Shown here: one piece after another, positions 9,270-19,738 of the stretch | Numbering within the stretch: the first letter of the stretch is position 1 | Layout: each line of letters opens with the position of its first letter | Origin: Polaromonas sp. C04 | GTDB taxonomy: Bacteria > Pseudomonadota > Gammaproteobacteria > Burkholderiales > Burkholderiaceae_C | Direction: 5' to 3' | Assembly (NCBI RefSeq): GCF_002002705.1 | Contig: NZ_MUNS01000027.1 | Coordinates: forward strand, 62,001 to 126,000 | Length of the DNA: 64,000 nt | Made by a program: the position numbers and the translations under genes | The notes under the pieces: model-generated | What the model was told of the DNA's origin: nothing | What the model saw: the letters and a program-made list of their open reading frames with translations, nothing else | Databases searched by the model: none

Positions 9270-10661
9270 ATGAAGACCCGCACCGAACGCGATACTTTCG
9301 GCCCCATCGAAGTCCCCTTCGACCATCTGTGGGGCGCGCAGACGCAGCGCTCGCTGCAGAACTTCGACATTTCCGGCGAGCAACAGCCGCGCGAGATCAT
9401 CCGGGCGCTGGCGCAGATCAAGCGCTCCTCGGCCGTGGTGAACCATGCGCTGGGGCTGCTGGACGAGAAGAAGGCCCAGGCCATCATCCAGGCGGCCGAC
9501 GAGGTGATTGCCGGCCAGCACCCGGCGGAGTTCCCGCTGGTGGTCTGGCAGACCGGCTCGGGAACCCAGACCAACATGAACGTCAACGAGGTGCTGGCGA
9601 ACCGCGCCAGCGAACTGCTCGGGGGCGAGCGCGGCGACGCGCGGCTGGTGCACCCGAACGACGAGGTGAATCGCAGCCAGTCCTCGAACGATGTGTTCCC
9701 CACCGCCATGCATGTGGCGGCAGTGGACGCCATCACGCACAAGCTGCTGCCCGCCATCGCGAAGCTGCGCGGCACGCTGGCGGCCAAGGCCCGGGATTTT
9801 GACAGCATCGTGAAGATCGGGCGCACCCATTTGCAGGACGCCACGCCGCTTACGCTGGGCCAGGAGTTTTCGGGCTATGTGGCGCAGCTGGAGCATGGCG
9901 AGGCGCATCTGCGCGCCGCGCTGCCGCACCTGTGCGAGCTGGCGCTGGGCGGCACGGCCGTGGGCACCGGGCTGAATGCGCCCAAGGGCTACGCCGAACA
10001 GGCGGCGGCCGAACTGGCGCGGCTGACCGGCCTGCCGCTGGTGACCGCGCCCAACAAGTTCGAGGCGCTGGCGTCCTGCGATGCGCTGGTGCACGCGCAC
10101 GGCGCGCTCAAGACGCTGGCGGCCAGCATGATGAAAATCGCCAACGACGTGCGCTGGCTGGCCAGCGGGCCGCGCAGCGGCATCGGCGAGCTGTCGATTC
10201 CCGAGAACGAGCCCGGCTCGTCCATCATGCCCGGCAAGGTGAATCCGACGCAGAGCGAGGCCGTGACCATGCTGTGCTGCCAGGTGTTCGGCAACGACGT
10301 GGCCATCAACATGGGCGGGGCCTCGGGCAATTTCGAGCTCAACGTGTTCCGTCCCATGATTGCGCACAACTTTCTGCACAGCGTGCGGCTGCTGGCCGAT
10401 GGCATGACCAGCTTCAACGACCACTGCGCGGTCGGGATCGAGCCGAACCGCGAACGCATTGCGGAACTGGTGGCGCGCTCGCTGATGCTGGTGACCGCGC
10501 TGAACCCGCACATCGGCTACGACAAGTCGGCGCAAATTGCCAAGAAGGCGCACAAGGAGGGCTTGAGCCTGCGCGAGGCCGCGCTGGCTTCGGGCCATGT
10601 GACGGCCGAGCAGTTCGACCAATGGGTGCGCCCGGAAGACATGGTCGGCCGCACGGCGTGA
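9270..10661 (+). CDS. fumC: Class II fumarate hydratase
   Basis: Oxygen-stable, cofactor-free fumarase of the aspartase/fumarase superfamily, normally a homotetramer. 463 residues from the ATG at 9270, which has AAAGGA about 6 nt upstream. A longer in-frame start at 9207 would add 21 residues not expected in the family. The signature loop [10 protein letters not shown] lies near residue 316. [12 protein letters not shown] and [10 protein letters not shown] are the substrate-binding motifs. Having both fumarases back to back lets the cell keep the reaction under oxidative stress or iron limitation. Confidence 0.96.
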   Translation: MKTRTERDTFGPIEVPFDHLWGAQTQRSLQNFDISGEQQPREIIRALAQIKRSSAVVNHALGLLDEKKAQAIIQAADEVIAGQHPAEFPLVVWQTGSGTQTNMNVNEVLANRASELLGGERGDARLVHPNDEVNRSQSSNDVFPTAMHVAAVDAITHKLLPAIAKLRGTLAAKARDFDSIVKIGRTHLQDATPLTLGQEFSGYVAQLEHGEAHLRAALPHLCELALGGTAVGTGLNAPKGYAEQAAAELARLTGLPLVTAPNKFEALASCDALVHAHGALKTLAASMMKIANDVRWLASGPRSGIGELSIPENEPGSSIMPGKVNPTQSEAVTMLCCQVFGNDVAINMGGASGNFELNVFRPMIAHNFLHSVRLLADGMTSFNDHCAVGIEPNRERIAELVARSLMLVTALNPHIGYDKSAQIAKKAHKEGLSLREAALASGHVTAEQFDQWVRPEDMVGRTA

Positions 10662-10838
10662 CAACGTCGCTGTCGGGAGACGGGTTTTTCCCGAATGGGC
10701 AAAATGAGGCGGACGCGGTCCAATTCCGGCGGCCCCATCGCGGTGTAAGCTTGATGCCAGTCAGTGGCCTGTAAGAGCCAGCGCCGACATTACCGCGCAA
10801 TAACCACGCAATACCCATTAACCCAAGGAGACAAGTCC

Positions 10839-12857
<2,019 letters not shown>

Positions 12858-12859
12858 TT

Positions 12860-12876
12860 GCTATATTTCCGATAGC
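12860..12876. repeat. 17-nt palindromic repeat, copy 3 (after acs)
   Basis: GCTAT-N7-ATAGC, directly after the acs stop codon, followed by TGCAAGCCATTGCC. Non-coding copy. Confidence 0.6.
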
Positions 12877-12920
12877 TGCAAGCCATTGCCCAATATGGGC
12901 TTGCGATCGAAATGACCATT

Positions 12921-12952
12921 AAAAAACCCGCTGATCGCTCAGCGGGTTTTTT
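12921..12952. terminator. Bidirectional terminator between acs and cytochrome c
   Basis: AAAAAACCCGCTGA / TCAGCGGGTTTTTT with a 4-nt loop. The A run on one side and T run on the other allow it to stop transcription from both convergent genes. Confidence 0.93.
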
Positions 12953-12971
12953 GTTGGGTGGCCGCTGCCGC

Positions 12972-13277
12972 TTATTTCAGCGACAGCACCCACGCGGCCA
13001 GTTGCCTGGCTTCGGCCTCGTTGACCTGGGTATTCGCGGGCATGGGAACAGGCCCCCACACGCCCGAGCCGCCCTTCATGATCTTCACGGCCAGCTTGTC
13101 CACGGCATCCTTCTGGCCGGCATATTTGGCGGCGACGTCCTTGTACGAGGGGCCGACCAGTTTTTTGTCGACCGCGTGGCAGGCCATGCAGTTCTTGGAC
13201 GTGGCCAGCGCCAGATTCGCCAGCGCGGGAGTGGCGACGGCGACCGTGGTCAATAGGGCGAGCAAAATTTGTTTCAT
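12972..13277 (-). CDS. Small periplasmic class I cytochrome c
   Basis: 101-residue precursor of a cytochrome c-551/c5-like electron carrier. Residues 1-20 are a cleavable signal peptide ending in TPALA. The single heme motif CMACH follows about 13 residues after the predicted cleavage site. A C-terminal methionine (VPMPANTQV) is the likely sixth iron ligand. The ATG at 13277 is chosen because it starts the signal peptide and has AAGG upstream; a longer frame exists but adds a non-signal extension. It is transcribed alone and converges with acs. Confidence 0.92.
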   Translation of the reverse strand: MKQILLALLTTVAVATPALANLALATSKNCMACHAVDKKLVGPSYKDVAAKYAGQKDAVDKLAVKIMKGGSGVWGPVPMPANTQVNEAEARQLAAWVLSLK

Positions 13278-13380
13278 GAGTGGCCTTGTGGGTTGCGGTA
13301 CATTCCTTGAACGCCATTGTAGCGATGACCGTTGACACGCCGGCCCGCGATTGGCATGGCTTGAACTCCTGGAGACTGTG

Positions 13381-13635
13381 ATGTATTTGCTGGGGATCGG
13401 GATTATTTTGCTGCTCATGAAATACCTGGCGATCGGGCCCGTGACGGACTGGAGCTGGTGGCTGGTCCTGTCGCCGTTCGCCCTGGCCGTCGTGTGGTGG
13501 ACATGGGCCGACCTGTCCGGCTATAGCAAGAAAAAGGCGGTCGAAAAAATGGACCAGCGCAAGGCCGACCGCATCGAGAAAAACCGCGTGGCGCTGGGCA
13601 TCGGCACCCGCAAGGGGGCCGGCAAACGCCGCTGA
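13381..13635 (+). CDS. Small Trp-rich membrane protein (TIGR04438-like)
   Basis: 84 residues with two closely spaced hydrophobic segments (about 2-14 and 24-41), the second rich in tryptophan (WSWWLVLS and WWTWADLSG). The cytoplasmic tail is strongly basic and ends in GKRR. It fits the small Trp-rich family found in Burkholderiales; the function is unknown. The ATG at 13381 is preceded by GGAG. The stop codon lies inside a terminator-like hairpin. Confidence 0.8.
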   Translation: MYLLGIGIILLLMKYLAIGPVTDWSWWLVLSPFALAVVWWTWADLSGYSKKKAVEKMDQRKADRIEKNRVALGIGTRKGAGKRR

Positions 13636-13644
13636 GCGGCGTTT
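13624..13644. terminator. Terminator-like hairpin between Trp-rich gene and ilvD
   Basis: AAACGCCGC / GCGGCGTTT around a TGA loop that is also the stop codon of the Trp-rich gene. It serves two convergent genes. The T run is short (three), so efficiency is uncertain. Confidence 0.6.
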
Positions 13645-13663
13645 CCGTGGCCAGCCGCGGTTG

Positions 13664-15346
13664 TCAGAAGTTGTCGAGCACCGCACCCTTGCTCGCGGTG
13701 GATGCGTTGAAGGCAAATTTGGCCTGCACGCCGCGGGTATAGCGCGGCTTTGGCGCCGTCCAGGCCGCGCGGCGCTTGGCAATTTCAGCCTCGCTCACGT
13801 TGAGTTCCAGCTTGAGCTGGCGCGAATCGATGGTGATCGAGTCGCCTTCATGGATGAACGCGATGGTGCCGCCCACGGCCGCTTCCGGTGCGACGTGGCC
13901 CACCACCATGCCCCAGGTACCGCCCGAGAAGCGGCCGTCGGTGATCAGGCCCACGCTCTCGCCCAGGCCGGCGCCGATCAGCGCACCGGTGGGGGCCAGC
14001 ATTTCGGGCATGCCGGGGCCGCCCTTGGGGCCGAGGTAGCGCAGCACCATCACATCGCCCGCCACAATCTTGCCGGCCAGAATGGCGGCCAGCGCCGACT
14101 GCTCGTCATCGAACACGCGCGCCGGGCCGGTCATCACCGGGTTCTTCAGGCCGGTGATCTTGGCCACGCAGCCTTCCGGGCTCAGGTTGCCTTTGAGGAT
14201 GGCCAGGTGGCCTTGGCTGTACATCGGGTTGCTGATCGGGCGGATCACGTCCTGGTCCGCGCGCGGGGCGTCGGGCACGTCTTTCAGCACTTCGGCAATG
14301 GTCTGGCCCGTGATGGTGATGCAATCGCCATGCAGCAGACCTGCCACCAGCAGCATCTTCATGACCTGGGGAATGCCGCCGGCGCGGTGCAGGTCCACGG
14401 CCAGGTATTGGCCGCTGGGCTTGAGGTCGCACAGCACCGGGGTTTTCTGGCGCACGCGCTCGAAGTCGTCGATCGTCCATTCGACGCCGGCCGCGTGCGC
14501 AATGGCCAGGAAATGCAGCACCGCGTTGGTCGAGCCGCCGATGGCCATGATCACCGCCACGGCGTTCTCGATCGACTTGTGCGTCACGATGTCGCGTGGC
14601 TTGAGGTCTTTCTTGATGGCCTCGACCAGCACCCTGGCCGACTCCCTGGCCGAATTTACTTTCTCGTCGTGCGGGTTCGCCATGGTGGACGAGTAGGGCA
14701 GCGAGATGCCCAGCGCCTCGAAGGCCGACGACATGGTGTTGGCGGTGTACATGCCGCCGCACGAGCCGGTGCCGGGGATGGCGCGGCGCTCGATCTGCAG
14801 CAGGTCCTCGTCCGTCATGCGGCCGGCGGCGTTTTCGCCCACGGCCTCGAACACGCTCACGATGTTCAGGTCTTTGCCCTGGTAGTGGCCGGGCAAAATC
14901 GTGCCGCCATACACGTAGATGGCCGGCACGTTGGCGCGCAGCATGCCCATCAGGCCGCCCGGCATGTTCTTGTCGCAGCCGCCGATCACGACCACGCCGT
15001 CCATCCACTGGCCCTGCACGCAGGTTTCCACGCAGTCGGCGATGACCTCGCGGCTCACCAGCGAATACTTCATGCCCTCGGTGCCCATGGCCATGCCGTC
15101 GGAGATGGTGGGCGTGCCGAACACCTGCGCGTTGCCGCCGGCTTCCTCGATGCCGGCGATCGCCGCGTCGGCCAGCTTTTGCAGTCCCGAGTTGCACGGG
15201 GTGATGGTGCTGTGGCCGTTCGCCACGCCGACCATCGGCTTCTTGAAATCGCCCTCTTCATAGCCCATGGCGTAGTACATGGAGCGGTTGGGGGCGCGCG
15301 ACTTGCCCTCGGTGATGTTCTTGCTGCGGGGATTCAAAGTGGTCAT
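13664..15346 (-). CDS. ilvD: Dihydroxy-acid dehydratase
   Basis: Third step of the common valine/isoleucine pathway: dehydrates 2,3-dihydroxy-3-methylbutanoate and its homologue. 560 residues from [10 protein letters not shown]. The Fe-S cysteines C51 (TPCNSG), C124 ([10 protein letters not shown]) and C196 ([10 protein letters not shown]) are all present. The upstream ATG at 15403 would add a 19-residue extension not typical of the family, so 15346 was chosen, although neither start has a strong ribosome binding site. Transcribed alone. Confidence 0.96.
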   Translation of the reverse strand: MTTLNPRSKNITEGKSRAPNRSMYYAMGYEEGDFKKPMVGVANGHSTITPCNSGLQKLADAAIAGIEEAGGNAQVFGTPTISDGMAMGTEGMKYSLVSREVIADCVETCVQGQWMDGVVVIGGCDKNMPGGLMGMLRANVPAIYVYGGTILPGHYQGKDLNIVSVFEAVGENAAGRMTDEDLLQIERRAIPGTGSCGGMYTANTMSSAFEALGISLPYSSTMANPHDEKVNSARESARVLVEAIKKDLKPRDIVTHKSIENAVAVIMAIGGSTNAVLHFLAIAHAAGVEWTIDDFERVRQKTPVLCDLKPSGQYLAVDLHRAGGIPQVMKMLLVAGLLHGDCITITGQTIAEVLKDVPDAPRADQDVIRPISNPMYSQGHLAILKGNLSPEGCVAKITGLKNPVMTGPARVFDDEQSALAAILAGKIVAGDVMVLRYLGPKGGPGMPEMLAPTGALIGAGLGESVGLITDGRFSGGTWGMVVGHVAPEAAVGGTIAFIHEGDSITIDSRQLKLELNVSEAEIAKRRAAWTAPKPRYTRGVQAKFAFNASTASKGAVLDNF

Positions 15347-15673
15347 GGCGTAGGCAATGGATTGTGTTGCGGGGGAATTGCCATGATGGCCTTGGCGGGC
15401 CATGGCAAGTTTCCATTCTAAGGCGCTGTCAACCTGCGTATTTCACGCCACCTCCACCGCATGGTCTGATCGATGTTGAGCGGGTGTTGCCGCCTTCGAT
15501 CCCGGCACCAGTGTCGGAAAAATTGACGGTGGAATGAAGTTTCACCCATTTTGTAATGATTGGAAACAGCTAAGTTATTGATGCTAAAGGGTTAATTTTT
15601 GACCGATATTGCTGGCACGAAATTCGCTTGGCCGCAGACGCCTGCTAGTTTCTTAACATACTTGGGGAATATC
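15347..15673. other. 327-bp intergenic region with sigma-54-like promoter
   Basis: Divergent spacer between ilvD and the PEP-CTERM gene. The right half is AT-rich compared with its surroundings and holds the sigma-54-like element at 15613-15627. No protein-coding or RNA gene is evident. An activator site for the sigma-54 promoter would be expected at 15470-15590, but I cannot pick out a repeat there. Confidence 0.6.
15613..15627 (+). promoter_or_regulatory. Putative sigma-54 (RpoN) promoter of the PEP-CTERM gene
   Basis: TGGCAC-GAAAT-TCGC matches the sigma-54 -24/-12 consensus TGGCAC-N5-TTGC with one mismatch and correct GG-to-GC spacing. Transcription would start near 15639, leaving a leader of about 35 nt. 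PEP-CTERM genes in related bacteria are known to depend on RpoN and the PrsK/PrsR two-component system. Confidence 0.6.
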
Positions 15674-16495
15674 ATGAAACGACCTCTTAGAGTTTTTCTT
15701 GGAGCCTGTGCATTGATGGGCTTTGCCTTATCGAGCCATGCGGCGATCGTGACGCAATGGAGTGCCACGGTCAGCGATACATGGATCCCTGGTTCTTTTG
15801 CTACCGGCGTGACTCTCTCGAACTCGAACCAGACCCTGAGTTGGGGAGAGCCTGACGGCTTCGGTCAGAGTTCGCTGACGCTCACAAGCCCGCCGGCAAA
15901 CGAAACCGTGACTACCTATGTGGGTGGCGGCACGCCGCCGCCGGAGTCCACAGCCGCTGGAGGTACGCTGACCCACCACAACGTTCCTATCTTCAACTCC
16001 CCCATGACCGGCGCTACGCTCAATAGCACGCTGAACCTGACGGCTTTGGCTCCACCGAGCGCAGGTCCCGGCACGTTGTCGCCCATCAATTTCAACATCG
16101 CATTTCTGGAAACGCCGAATGTGGCGGGGCAGTGCCCCGCGGCTAGTCCGCCCAACAACCCGTGTAACGACATTTTCGTGTTGCTTAATGGCTTCTTTAA
16201 CCAGACTTTCACCTACCTCGGTTCGAGCTACTTTGTCAACATCTTCCCGACTTCAGGCGGGGTGTTGAGCATTCTGGAGCCCTCGGCCTGTGCTGCCGTG
16301 CACGCCGTGAACTCAGCGGCGCCAGCGACTGGTTGCTTCGGCTTTACCACACCGGAGGACGCCACCACAACATTGACCTTCGGCTTTACGATCTCGACGC
16401 TGCCCCTGTCCGTTCCCGAGCCCGGCACAATCGCTCTGGTGGGTCTGGCGTTGCTCGGTCTCGCCGTCGCGCGCCGCAGGATTCAGGTACGCTGA
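15674..16495 (+). CDS. THxN family PEP-CTERM sorted exoprotein
   Basis: 273-residue exported protein. Signal peptide at about 1-24 (ends ALSSHA). The THHN motif at residues 100-103, within a TL...NVPI context, marks the THxN subfamily. The C-terminal sorting signal has VPEPGTIALVGLALLGLA followed by a basic ARRR tail. Such proteins are cut by exosortase at the PEP motif and are linked to exopolysaccharide, floc or biofilm surfaces. No exosortase gene is in this window. The ATG at 15674 is chosen because it begins the signal peptide; an upstream in-frame start overlaps the promoter. Confidence 0.88.
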   Translation: MKRPLRVFLGACALMGFALSSHAAIVTQWSATVSDTWIPGSFATGVTLSNSNQTLSWGEPDGFGQSSLTLTSPPANETVTTYVGGGTPPPESTAAGGTLTHHNVPIFNSPMTGATLNSTLNLTALAPPSAGPGTLSPINFNIAFLETPNVAGQCPAASPPNNPCNDIFVLLNGFFNQTFTYLGSSYFVNIFPTSGGVLSILEPSACAAVHAVNSAAPATGCFGFTTPEDATTTLTFGFTISTLPLSVPEPGTIALVGLALLGLAVARRRIQVR

Positions 16496-16524
16496 TTCAA
16501 CAAAAGAATCTTCGGTGCTGCGTG

Positions 16525-16555
16525 AACGGCCCGCTTCGGCGGGCCGTTTTCTTTT
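16525..16555 (+). terminator. Rho-independent terminator after the PEP-CTERM gene
   Basis: AACGGCCCGC-TTCG-GCGGGCCGTT followed by TTCTTTT. A stable GC stem with a UUCG-type tetraloop. It ends about 10 nt before the first possible lgt start codon. Confidence 0.9.
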
Positions 16556-16564
16556 CACGCTAAC

Positions 16565-17401
16565 ATGGCCGCCATGCTGATGTACCCCCATATCAATCCC
16601 ATCGCCCTGCAAATCGGGCCGCTGGCGATTCACTGGTACGGCCTGACCTATCTGGCCGGGTTCGGATTGTTCATGTTTCTGGGCATTTGCCGTCTCAGGC
16701 ACGAGCCGTTTGCCTCCATCCGGGGGCCGGGGGCCTGGACGCGCAAGGACGTCGAGGACATTTTGTTTTTGGGCGTGATGGGCGTGGTGATCGGTGGGCG
16801 GCTCGGCTACTGCCTGTTTTACAAGCCGGGCTACTATTTTTCGCACCCGCTGGAAGTCTTTGCCGTGTGGCAGGGCGGCATGAGTTTTCATGGCGGCATG
16901 CTGGGCGTGATCGGCTCGATGCTCTGGTTTGCCCACTCGCGCGGCAAGCCCTGGCTGCAGGTGGCCGACTTTGTGGCGCCGTGCGTGCCGACCGGGCTGG
17001 CGGCGGGTCGGATCGGCAACTTCATCAACGGCGAACTCTGGGGCCGCTTTTGCAGCCCCGATCTGCCCTGGGGCATGGTGTTTCCGGAAAGCGGCTCGAT
17101 GCTGCCACGGCACCCCTCGCAGATCTACCAGTTCCTGATGGAAGGCCTGCTGCTGTTCGTGCTCCTGTGGCTGTACGCGCGCAAGGAGCGCCGGCAGGGC
17201 CAGGTGGCGGCGGCCTTTCTGGTGGGCTATGGCGTGTTCCGCTTCATCGCGGAGTTTTTCCGCGAGCCGGACGACTTTCTCGGCCTGCTGTCGCTGGGCA
17301 TGAGCATGGGGCAGTGGCTGTGCGTGCCGATGATTGTGGGCGGCGTGGGCTTGTGGTGGTGGGCGAGGCGGCAGCCGGTGCGGGCGGCGTCCGCAAGATA
17401 G
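16565..17401 (+). CDS. lgt: Prolipoprotein diacylglyceryl transferase
   Basis: Inner-membrane enzyme that moves diacylglycerol from phosphatidylglycerol to the lipobox cysteine of prolipoproteins. 278 residues with about seven hydrophobic segments. The family signature [14 protein letters not shown] lies near residue 149, with HGGMLG and HPSQIYQ also present. Starts at 16565, 16574 and 16580 are all possible (MAAMLMYPH); 16574 fits the family best, and none has a clear ribosome binding site. The gene sits directly behind a terminator, so its own promoter must overlap that hairpin or lie within it. Confidence 0.95.
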   Translation: MAAMLMYPHINPIALQIGPLAIHWYGLTYLAGFGLFMFLGICRLRHEPFASIRGPGAWTRKDVEDILFLGVMGVVIGGRLGYCLFYKPGYYFSHPLEVFAVWQGGMSFHGGMLGVIGSMLWFAHSRGKPWLQVADFVAPCVPTGLAAGRIGNFINGELWGRFCSPDLPWGMVFPESGSMLPRHPSQIYQFLMEGLLLFVLLWLYARKERRQGQVAAAFLVGYGVFRFIAEFFREPDDFLGLLSLGMSMGQWLCVPMIVGGVGLWWWARRQPVRAASAR

Positions 17402-17446
17402 AGGTACCCGCACGAATCCGATTGAAGGCAACAAGGAGGCTGGGTG

Positions 17447-18925
17447 ATGAGCACATCTGACTGGATCAACCGCGGTGTCTCGAAATTGCTGCCCAATGCC
17501 AAAAGCGACTCCCATGTGCCGTTGCCCAAGGCCAGTGTTGCACCGGTAGCTATTAAAAAGGAAGCAGTCACGCCACCGCCCTCGCGCTCCACCCGCGAGC
17601 GTTTGCAGGCGACCCTGCGGCAGAAGCGGGAAGCCCTCTCGCCCCGCGTGCTGCGCCGCACGCTGGCGGAGCTGCAGGCCATCATCGATCCGCAGGTCAG
17701 CGAGGTCGAAGGCGGCCGGCGTGCCAGCGGCGTGGCCCAGTGGTACGCCAAAGCCACACCCGAGCAGCGCCGCGATGCCTGGCTGCTGATGAGCGAGCAG
17801 TTCGGACCCGACGCCAACAAGGTCAATGCCGCGCGCGAACAGTACGACGCTGCACAGGGCACGGCCGAAGAGGGCCCGGCGGAAATCCGGCTGCGCCGCG
17901 CCTTTGTGTCGCCGCGCACGCGGTTGCTCAAGCGCTTTGCGGTGGCACCGCAGGGCATGCGTTTCCTGCTGGACCTGCGCTCCGAGTTGCTGCCTCAGCT
18001 CAAGACCGACAAGCGCCTGGTGGCGCTGGACGCGGAGCTGGAGAGCCTGTTCTCCACCTGGTTCGATCTGGCGTTTCTCGAGTTGCGCCGCATCAGCTGG
18101 GACTCTCCGGCCTCACTGATCGAAAAGCTCATCAAGTACGAGGCGGTGCACGACATCCGCAGCTGGGCCGATGTGAAGAACCGGCTCGATTCGGACCGCC
18201 GCTGCTACGGTTTTTTTCACCCGAACCTGCCTGATGAGCCACTGATTTTTGTCGAAGTGGCCTTCATGCAGAAGATGGCCGACAGCATTACGCCCCTGCT
18301 GGACGAGGGCGCCGCGCCGGTCGATCCGAAAAACAGCAGCACGGCGATTTTTTACTCCATCAGCAACACCCAGACCGGCCTGCGCGGCGTGAGCTTTGGC
18401 AACTCGCTGATCAAGCGCGTGGTGGAGACGCTGCACGATGAATTGCCCAGGCTGCGGCACTTTGCCACGCTGTCGCCGATTCCGGGGTTTCGCGGCTGGC
18501 TCGGCAAGAATGCCGCTGCCATGCTGGACAAGCTCGATGACAAGGCGCGTGTCGAGTTGGGCCAGGCGCTGGGATTGACGCCGCCATCAGCCGCTTCTCT
18601 GCTGGGCGCACTGGAGAGCCCGCTGGCGCTGCCGGTCTCGTCGCCGCTGCGCCAGATGCTGCTGCGCTGCGCCGCCCACTACCTGGCACATGCAGGGGTT
18701 GACGGCAAGCCGCTGGATCCGGTCGCGCGCTTTCACCTGGGCAATGGCGCGCGTGTGGAGCGGCTCAACTGGGGCGCCGACCCCTCGGCCAAAGGCCTCA
18801 AACAGTCCTGGGGCGTGATGGTCAACTACCTCTATGACCTCAAGCGGCTGGACAAGCACCGGGCCATGCTCGCGCAGGGGAAAATCCCGCTGTCCAAGGA
18901 AATCGGGAGCCTGCGTTTCTCATGA
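17447..18925 (+). CDS. matA: Malonyl-CoA decarboxylase
   Basis: Converts malonyl-CoA to acetyl-CoA and CO2. 492 residues. The N-terminal helical domain covers about 50-200. The C-terminal GNAT-like catalytic domain has FFHPNLPDEPLIFVEVA, TAIFYSISNTQ and GVSFGNSLIKRV, all typical of the family. The ATG at 17447 follows AAGGAGG by 8 nt; the GTG one codon earlier is less likely. It overlaps the next gene by 4 nt (ATGA). A degenerate copy of the 17-nt palindrome lies in the N-terminal linker, which probably does not affect the fold. Confidence 0.93.
   Translation: MSTSDWINRGVSKLLPNAKSDSHVPLPKASVAPVAIKKEAVTPPPSRSTRERLQATLRQKREALSPRVLRRTLAELQAIIDPQVSEVEGGRRASGVAQWYAKATPEQRRDAWLLMSEQFGPDANKVNAAREQYDAAQGTAEEGPAEIRLRRAFVSPRTRLLKRFAVAPQGMRFLLDLRSELLPQLKTDKRLVALDAELESLFSTWFDLAFLELRRISWDSPASLIEKLIKYEAVHDIRSWADVKNRLDSDRRCYGFFHPNLPDEPLIFVEVAFMQKMADSITPLLDEGAAPVDPKNSSTAIFYSISNTQTGLRGVSFGNSLIKRVVETLHDELPRLRHFATLSPIPGFRGWLGKNAAAMLDKLDDKARVELGQALGLTPPSAASLLGALESPLALPVSSPLRQMLLRCAAHYLAHAGVDGKPLDPVARFHLGNGARVERLNWGADPSAKGLKQSWGVMVNYLYDLKRLDKHRAMLAQGKIPLSKEIGSLRFS
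17549..17565. repeat. 17-nt palindromic repeat, copy 4 (in the decarboxylase gene)
   Basis: GCTAT-N7-GAAGC, one mismatch in the right arm. It is read in frame in the poorly conserved N-terminal linker. Confidence 0.4.
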
Positions 18926-19722
18926 GTGGAACCGTCGAAGTCGAACAGCAGGCTGGTGTGGCCTTCGTCACGCTGCGCCATCCGGGCAAGCTGAATGCCA
19001 TGTCGCGCGCCATGTGGCGTGCACTGCGCTCTGTTTTTGAGAGCATCCAGCGCAGCACCGACGTGCGCTGCGTGCTGATTCGGGGCGAGGGGGGTGATTT
19101 TTGTGCGGGCGGCGACATTGCCGAATACCCGGCCTTTCGCTTCGACGAGGCAAGCCTGCGCGACTTTCATGAAAACGATGTCTGGGGCGGCCTGCAGGCC
19201 ATGCTCGATTGCGATGTGCCGATCGTCGCGCAGATCGAGGGCAACTGCATGGGCGCCGGTGTTGAAATCGCCTGTTGCTGCGACATCCGCATCGCGGCCG
19301 AGTCCGCCCGCTTTGGCGCCCCGATCGCCCGGCTGGGTTTTCCCATGGCGCCGCGCGAGGCCGCACTGGTGCTGCGCGAGGCCGGGGCCTTGAGCGCCCG
19401 GGAAATGTTGCTGCAGGCGGTGGTGTTGGGCGCCGCCCAGATGAAGGCGCGCGGCTTCCTGAACCAGGTCGTCGCGGCCGCTGCGGCCGCCAGCGCGGCA
19501 CTGGTCAGCGCCCGCCACGTGGCGGCGCTGGCCCCGCAGGCAGCGCGCCTGAACAAGCAGACCCTTCGTGCATTGAATCATGCTCCAGCCCTTATGGAGA
19601 CTGCACCCTCAGCTACTGATTCAGTAGCAAGCGAGATGCGCGACGCCTATCGCTATGCCGACAGCGCCGAACACCGCGAAGGCATCGCCGCCTTCCTGCA
19701 AAAACGCAAACCCGTGTTTTAA
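18922..19722 (+). CDS. Enoyl-CoA hydratase/isomerase family protein
   Basis: 266-residue crotonase-fold protein. The oxyanion-hole segments are EGGDFCAGGDIAEY (about 55-68) and IEGNCMGAGVEIACCCD (about 106-122). The usual catalytic glutamates of enoyl-CoA hydratase are not clearly in place, so the reaction may differ (hydratase, isomerase or thioesterase-like). The 4-nt overlap with malonyl-CoA decarboxylase implies translational coupling. A copy of the 17-nt palindrome is inserted in frame near the C-terminus, coding for SATDSVAS. Confidence 0.85.
   Translation: MSGTVEVEQQAGVAFVTLRHPGKLNAMSRAMWRALRSVFESIQRSTDVRCVLIRGEGGDFCAGGDIAEYPAFRFDEASLRDFHENDVWGGLQAMLDCDVPIVAQIEGNCMGAGVEIACCCDIRIAAESARFGAPIARLGFPMAPREAALVLREAGALSAREMLLQAVVLGAAQMKARGFLNQVVAAAAAASAALVSARHVAALAPQAARLNKQTLRALNHAPALMETAPSATDSVASEMRDAYRYADSAEHREGIAAFLQKRKPVF
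19612..19628. repeat. 17-nt palindromic repeat, copy 5 (in the hydratase gene)
   Basis: GCTAC-N7-GTAGC; the inner bases extend the palindrome (GCTACTGA / TCAGTAGC). It is read in frame near residues 231-236. Confidence 0.55.
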
Positions 19723-19738
19723 CCAATCCCGGACCATC

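Noticed and set aside
9141-10664. N-terminal extension of fumA to 10664
   Set aside because: The extra 500 codons are the antisense of fumC; the family start MTTSIKQSDL is at 9140.
13661-15421. 586-codon open frame opposite ilvD
   Set aside because: Shadow of ilvD; the ilvD motifs and cysteines are on the minus strand.
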